Source: Congeria kusceri
Taxonomy: Eukaryota; Mollusca; Bivalvia; Myida; Dreissenidae
NCBI GenBank assembly: GCA_027627225.1
Contig: CM051026.1
Span: forward strand, 2,166,001 to 2,230,000
Direction of reading: 5' to 3'
Length of the DNA: 64,000 nt
Below are positions 61,601 to 64,000 of the stretch, piece by piece. A program made the position numbers and the translations under genes. Position 1 is the stretch's first letter; the number at the start of each line of letters is the position of its first letter. Under the pieces are notes generated by a model. The model was not told the DNA's origin, did not search any database, and saw nothing but the letters and a program-made list of their open reading frames with translations.

Positions 61601-62083
61601 ACTATTGAGATCGCCAGCTACAAAAATTTTACCCAATTCAGAAAAATTAGTAATATCATTTTCTAAGATTTCGAACAAATCTACATTAAATGTGTTATAA
61701 ACTGGAGACTCATGCCCCCATATATAAGTTGCACAGATATAAAAGTCATCTGAAATATTAAAAAATATGTGATCAAGTTTTAACCAGATAATTGTATCAT
61801 AATGGTTTTTTACAATTTCTATTCCATCAGCTAATTCTTCTTTAATATATATAACAATGCCACCACTATTTCTATGAGCTTTTCTATGTTGAAATTTTCT
61901 GAAGAAGTTAAAAGACAAATATCCACTTAAATTGATATCACTAGAACTATTCGTCCAAGATTCATACAAAAAACATATATCATGAGAGCTCAAAATATAT
62001 ACAAAGTTAGAAGATGACTTCTTTCTATCAGTCAGTCCGTTAATGTTCCACGACAGGATCGATACTTCACCACCGCCGTGCTC
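58661..62083 (-). pseudogene. LINE ORF2: endonuclease plus reverse transcriptase, one nonsense codon
   Basis: One frame from 62,083 to 58,661 (about 1,140 codons), broken only by TAA at 61532-61534. The endonuclease shows VSILSWNINGL, GGIVIYIKEEL, VAGDLNSRVGN and, after the stop, GTSAIDYLLAN and EWSDHAPL (the SDH catalytic box). The RT shows GVIIPLHKKGDVNDVNNYRG, DAQFGFRKGYSTVDA, VIFVDMLKCFDS, GLRQGEVMSPILFSLF and IVLLFADDMAILGKS, with both metal-binding aspartates. The end carries RIQTGRY and RYCLCCNDFDLEDEYHFIC. The endonuclease nicks target DNA and the RT copies the LINE RNA from the nick. No ATG precedes or lies within the endonuclease segment, and the frame is continuous with the ORF1 tail across its TAG. 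Confidence 0.9.
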
Positions 62084-63090
62084 CTACGCGCGCACCGGGA
62101 TTCCGTCAATGTAGAGCGTGTCGTAGGCCAGGTACGCCCGTTTACCCAGCCGCCTCGCCTCCTTCATTTTGGCCCCAATTGGCGCCTTTTCTGTATTACT
62201 TCCGGGGGAAATTGTTCAAAAACGCGGTACGCTTTGCCGTCAAGTTCCTTCCACCGTTTTCTTACCATTTCCCTGTCTTTAAAGTAGGTGAACTTGGCAA
62301 CAACGTTTCTTATTTTGCCATGCGTCGGCGACCCCGGAGACCGGTGTACACGTTCAAACTTAATATAAGTTGCTACTTCCTGTGAAATCTTGAACGCGCT
62401 CACCAAATGCTGGCGCAGCTTTGCTTTCGTCGTCTCCGGCGTCTCGTTCCCGTTTCCGGCGGCCTCTGGTACCGAAGTAAAAATTAAGTTATTTCGCATG
62501 GTTTGCGATTGTAGATAGCTGACGTCATCCCCCCGGGTTACACGCTCCTTCTCTAGCACCTGTACCCTCTCCGCTAGCTCCGCAGCATGTATATCTGCCC
62601 CTTCCACCTTATCCTTCAGGTACGATACCAGCTCATCCACCCTCTTAGCTCTCTCCTCATGCACCACCCACAGCCTTTTCATGTCCTTCTCAAAACTCTC
62701 CATGCGTTTCTCAATGGACTCTATGACATTCATTCTCGTTTCCAAACACTCTAAACGACCACTGACGGCCTTCAATAGCACCATTACGTCACGAATTGTG
62801 GGTTCAACACTACTTTCCGCCATTTTGAAATGTTCTCCTCCACTACCGATCTCACTTTTAAGATTTCCGCTAATATTTATACTACCACTGGGACTACTTA
62901 CAAATACACTATTTTCTAAATTGTCTACGCTATACAACACTGAGTTCGCCTTATTTAGAATATCACTTATTGAAACGTTACCGCTATCGGAGTCCGCAGA
63001 CGGGCCTCTTTGTTTATGTACTTTGCTAACCTTAGGATCATTGTCACTACTGGTTCTTTCTTTTCTTTTCTCGTATCTCGCTTTCGGCAT
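62084..63090 (-). CDS. LINE ORF1 protein: coiled coil plus RRM-type RNA-binding domain
   Basis: It starts MPKARYEKRKERTSSDND, a basic start, then a Ser-rich segment, a helical region (about residues 95-195, VLLKAVSGRLECLETRMN, ERVQVLEKERV) likely to be a trimer-forming coiled coil, then SQTMRNNLIFTSVPE, the start of the RRM-like fold of L1-type ORF1 proteins. After YRVFEQFPPEVIQKRRQL the frame meets TGA at 62,164, but re-reading one base continues MKEARRLGKRAYLAYDTLY and IDGIPVRA to a TAG at 62084-62086, the expected C-terminal domain. A missing A in the 'ccaaaatg' run would explain it; a -1 shift is the alternative. It binds LINE RNA as a chaperone in the ribonucleoprotein. Confidence 0.85.
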
Positions 63091-63260
63091 CGTAATTCAT
63101 AATGTTCCGATAGAGATCACTTTTGCACATACAATCCAGTTAGAATCCAAGCAAAATGTTAATTTAAAACACAGTTATTTCGATAAAATTTGTGTTTTTT
63201 TTATCCCGCTAAAAACATGCGACCGATCGCACCTAGATCACGTGACCCCCCATATACCGT

Positions 63261-63868
63261 AGTATGCGATTTTGTTCATTTGAGTGAAACAACTTAAGAA
63301 TTCTACCGAGTTAACAAGAACTGATCAAAGACGTACTTTGTACTCTCAAATGATAGAGAGTAAAAACAAACAACAAATATGACTGAGAAATTAAACATTA
63401 TTATTTAATATAAAAACGTGAAAAAGCAGTATTAATTATCGTTGTAAGTCTTTAAGCGTTATGTACAAACACATGTACTTTCCATTTATAACTATCATGA
63501 GTTCAAGCAAATGATCACTATACTTGCCAATAAAATTATTATTTTGTCTTAAATAAAGTTTTTTTTTTTTAAATGATAGTTCTTTCGCTGGTTATCAAGT
63601 AGATTCATTAAGTAAGTGGCATAGCTGCCGAGACTATGACACGTGTATTACTTCACTAATTAGTACGTACTTTGATAACGTAATTGTGCAAAATGTTATT
63701 TAAAAATTAGGATTTATATATACACATTTTGGTTACATAATAATGGTCATGCGTTTATACAAGATTTTGATCTTATAATTGATAAGACCAGGTTTGAACA
63801 ATACGAAGTCGGTCAGTCTCAGGGAAAGTACCTAAGTCTAAATTGCATTTTTTCCCCATTTTAGCGAC
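63261..63868. other. Intergenic, no gene seen
   Basis: AT-rich flank of the LINE 5' end. No open frame or repeat that I can support. Confidence 0.4.
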
Positions 63869-64000
63869 TGTATACTAATGAAACTGATACTCTCTAATCA
63901 TATAATTATATTGTGAACCGTGCCAATTCTGTTTATTGATAATCAACTAAGTGAGTATTGTATACTAATGAAACTGATACTCTCTAATCATATAATTATA
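63869..64000. repeat. Start of a 90-bp tandem repeat at the window edge
   Basis: The block 'tgtatactaatgaaactga' with 'tactctctaatcatataa' occurs at 63,869 and again exactly 90 bases later, where the window ends. The array may continue beyond the window. Confidence 0.7.

Larger units (their letters stand above)
58458..63260 (-). mobile_element. Nearly complete LINE, copy 3 (ORF1, endonuclease, reverse transcriptase)
   Basis: Minus-strand element about 4.8 kb long. The 3' end is a TGTC microsatellite (GACA on the plus strand, 58458-58481) next to 'aataaattg'. The 5' end is somewhere near 63,250; I could not find a target duplication. Order in LINE sense: short 5' leader, ORF1 (63,090 down), ORF2 with apurinic-type endonuclease, reverse transcriptase and a C-terminal cysteine motif. 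It has one frame break in ORF1 and one nonsense codon in ORF2, so it is a recent but inactive copy. An RRM-type ORF1 is reminiscent of L1/Tx1-like families; I leave the clade open. Confidence 0.9.

Overview
The window looks like nuclear DNA from a bivalve mollusc. It is AT-rich, its one convincing host gene is split into eight exons, and most of the rest is interspersed and tandem repeats of kinds common in bivalves. The foldback element at 27,840-28,092, with its GTGCGTAAAGTGTCG arms and a 'cacaggctaatcc' core, is a motif I associate with the zebra mussel Dreissena. That attribution is from memory and is moderate at best. Nothing points to bacteria, phage or organelle.

Host gene. Positions 2,865-11,471 (+) hold an eight-exon model that I assembled by hand. 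All seven junctions are GT/AG and keep the reading frame. It predicts 868 residues: a short helical start, 16 uninterrupted heptads (coiled coil), an alpha/beta domain I cannot name, and a C-terminal trypsin-fold (PA clan) domain with an SRHV histidine, an IDIMPVD segment and a GDSGA serine box. Its introns contain a 281-bp tandem duplication and degenerate arrays. A scrap of its exon 6 recurs downstream at 12.92 kb. A divergent, broken relative of its last exon sits at 34.41-35.31 kb.

Mobile elements. Three related LINEs lie on the minus strand: 22.4-24.8 kb and 35.5-37.3 kb (5'-truncated), and 58.46-63.26 kb (almost complete, with ORF1, endonuclease and reverse transcriptase). A fourth 3' scrap is at 43.7 kb. 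At 45.8-48.9 kb a dead PIF/Harbinger transposase (+) is interleaved with the exons of a MADF-domain gene (-). There is also a tRNA-derived SINE (1.65 kb), a 716-bp TIR element with TA target duplication (50.81-51.53 kb), several foldback elements, and four copies of a TATA-containing dispersed repeat, one of which interrupts another repeat array.

Tandem repeats. The largest is a 31-bp satellite of about 74 units (13.5-15.8 kb) with an exact 496-bp higher-order duplication. Others are a 54-bp minisatellite open on both strands (29.9-30.6 kb), about 165-bp arrays at 39-42 kb and 19.5-20.9 kb resembling bivalve pearl/Helentron-type elements, and shorter 38-, 52-, 90- and 104-bp arrays.

The long AT-rich stretches between these show no gene I can support. 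All calls come from reading the sequence and six-frame translations. No database search was possible.
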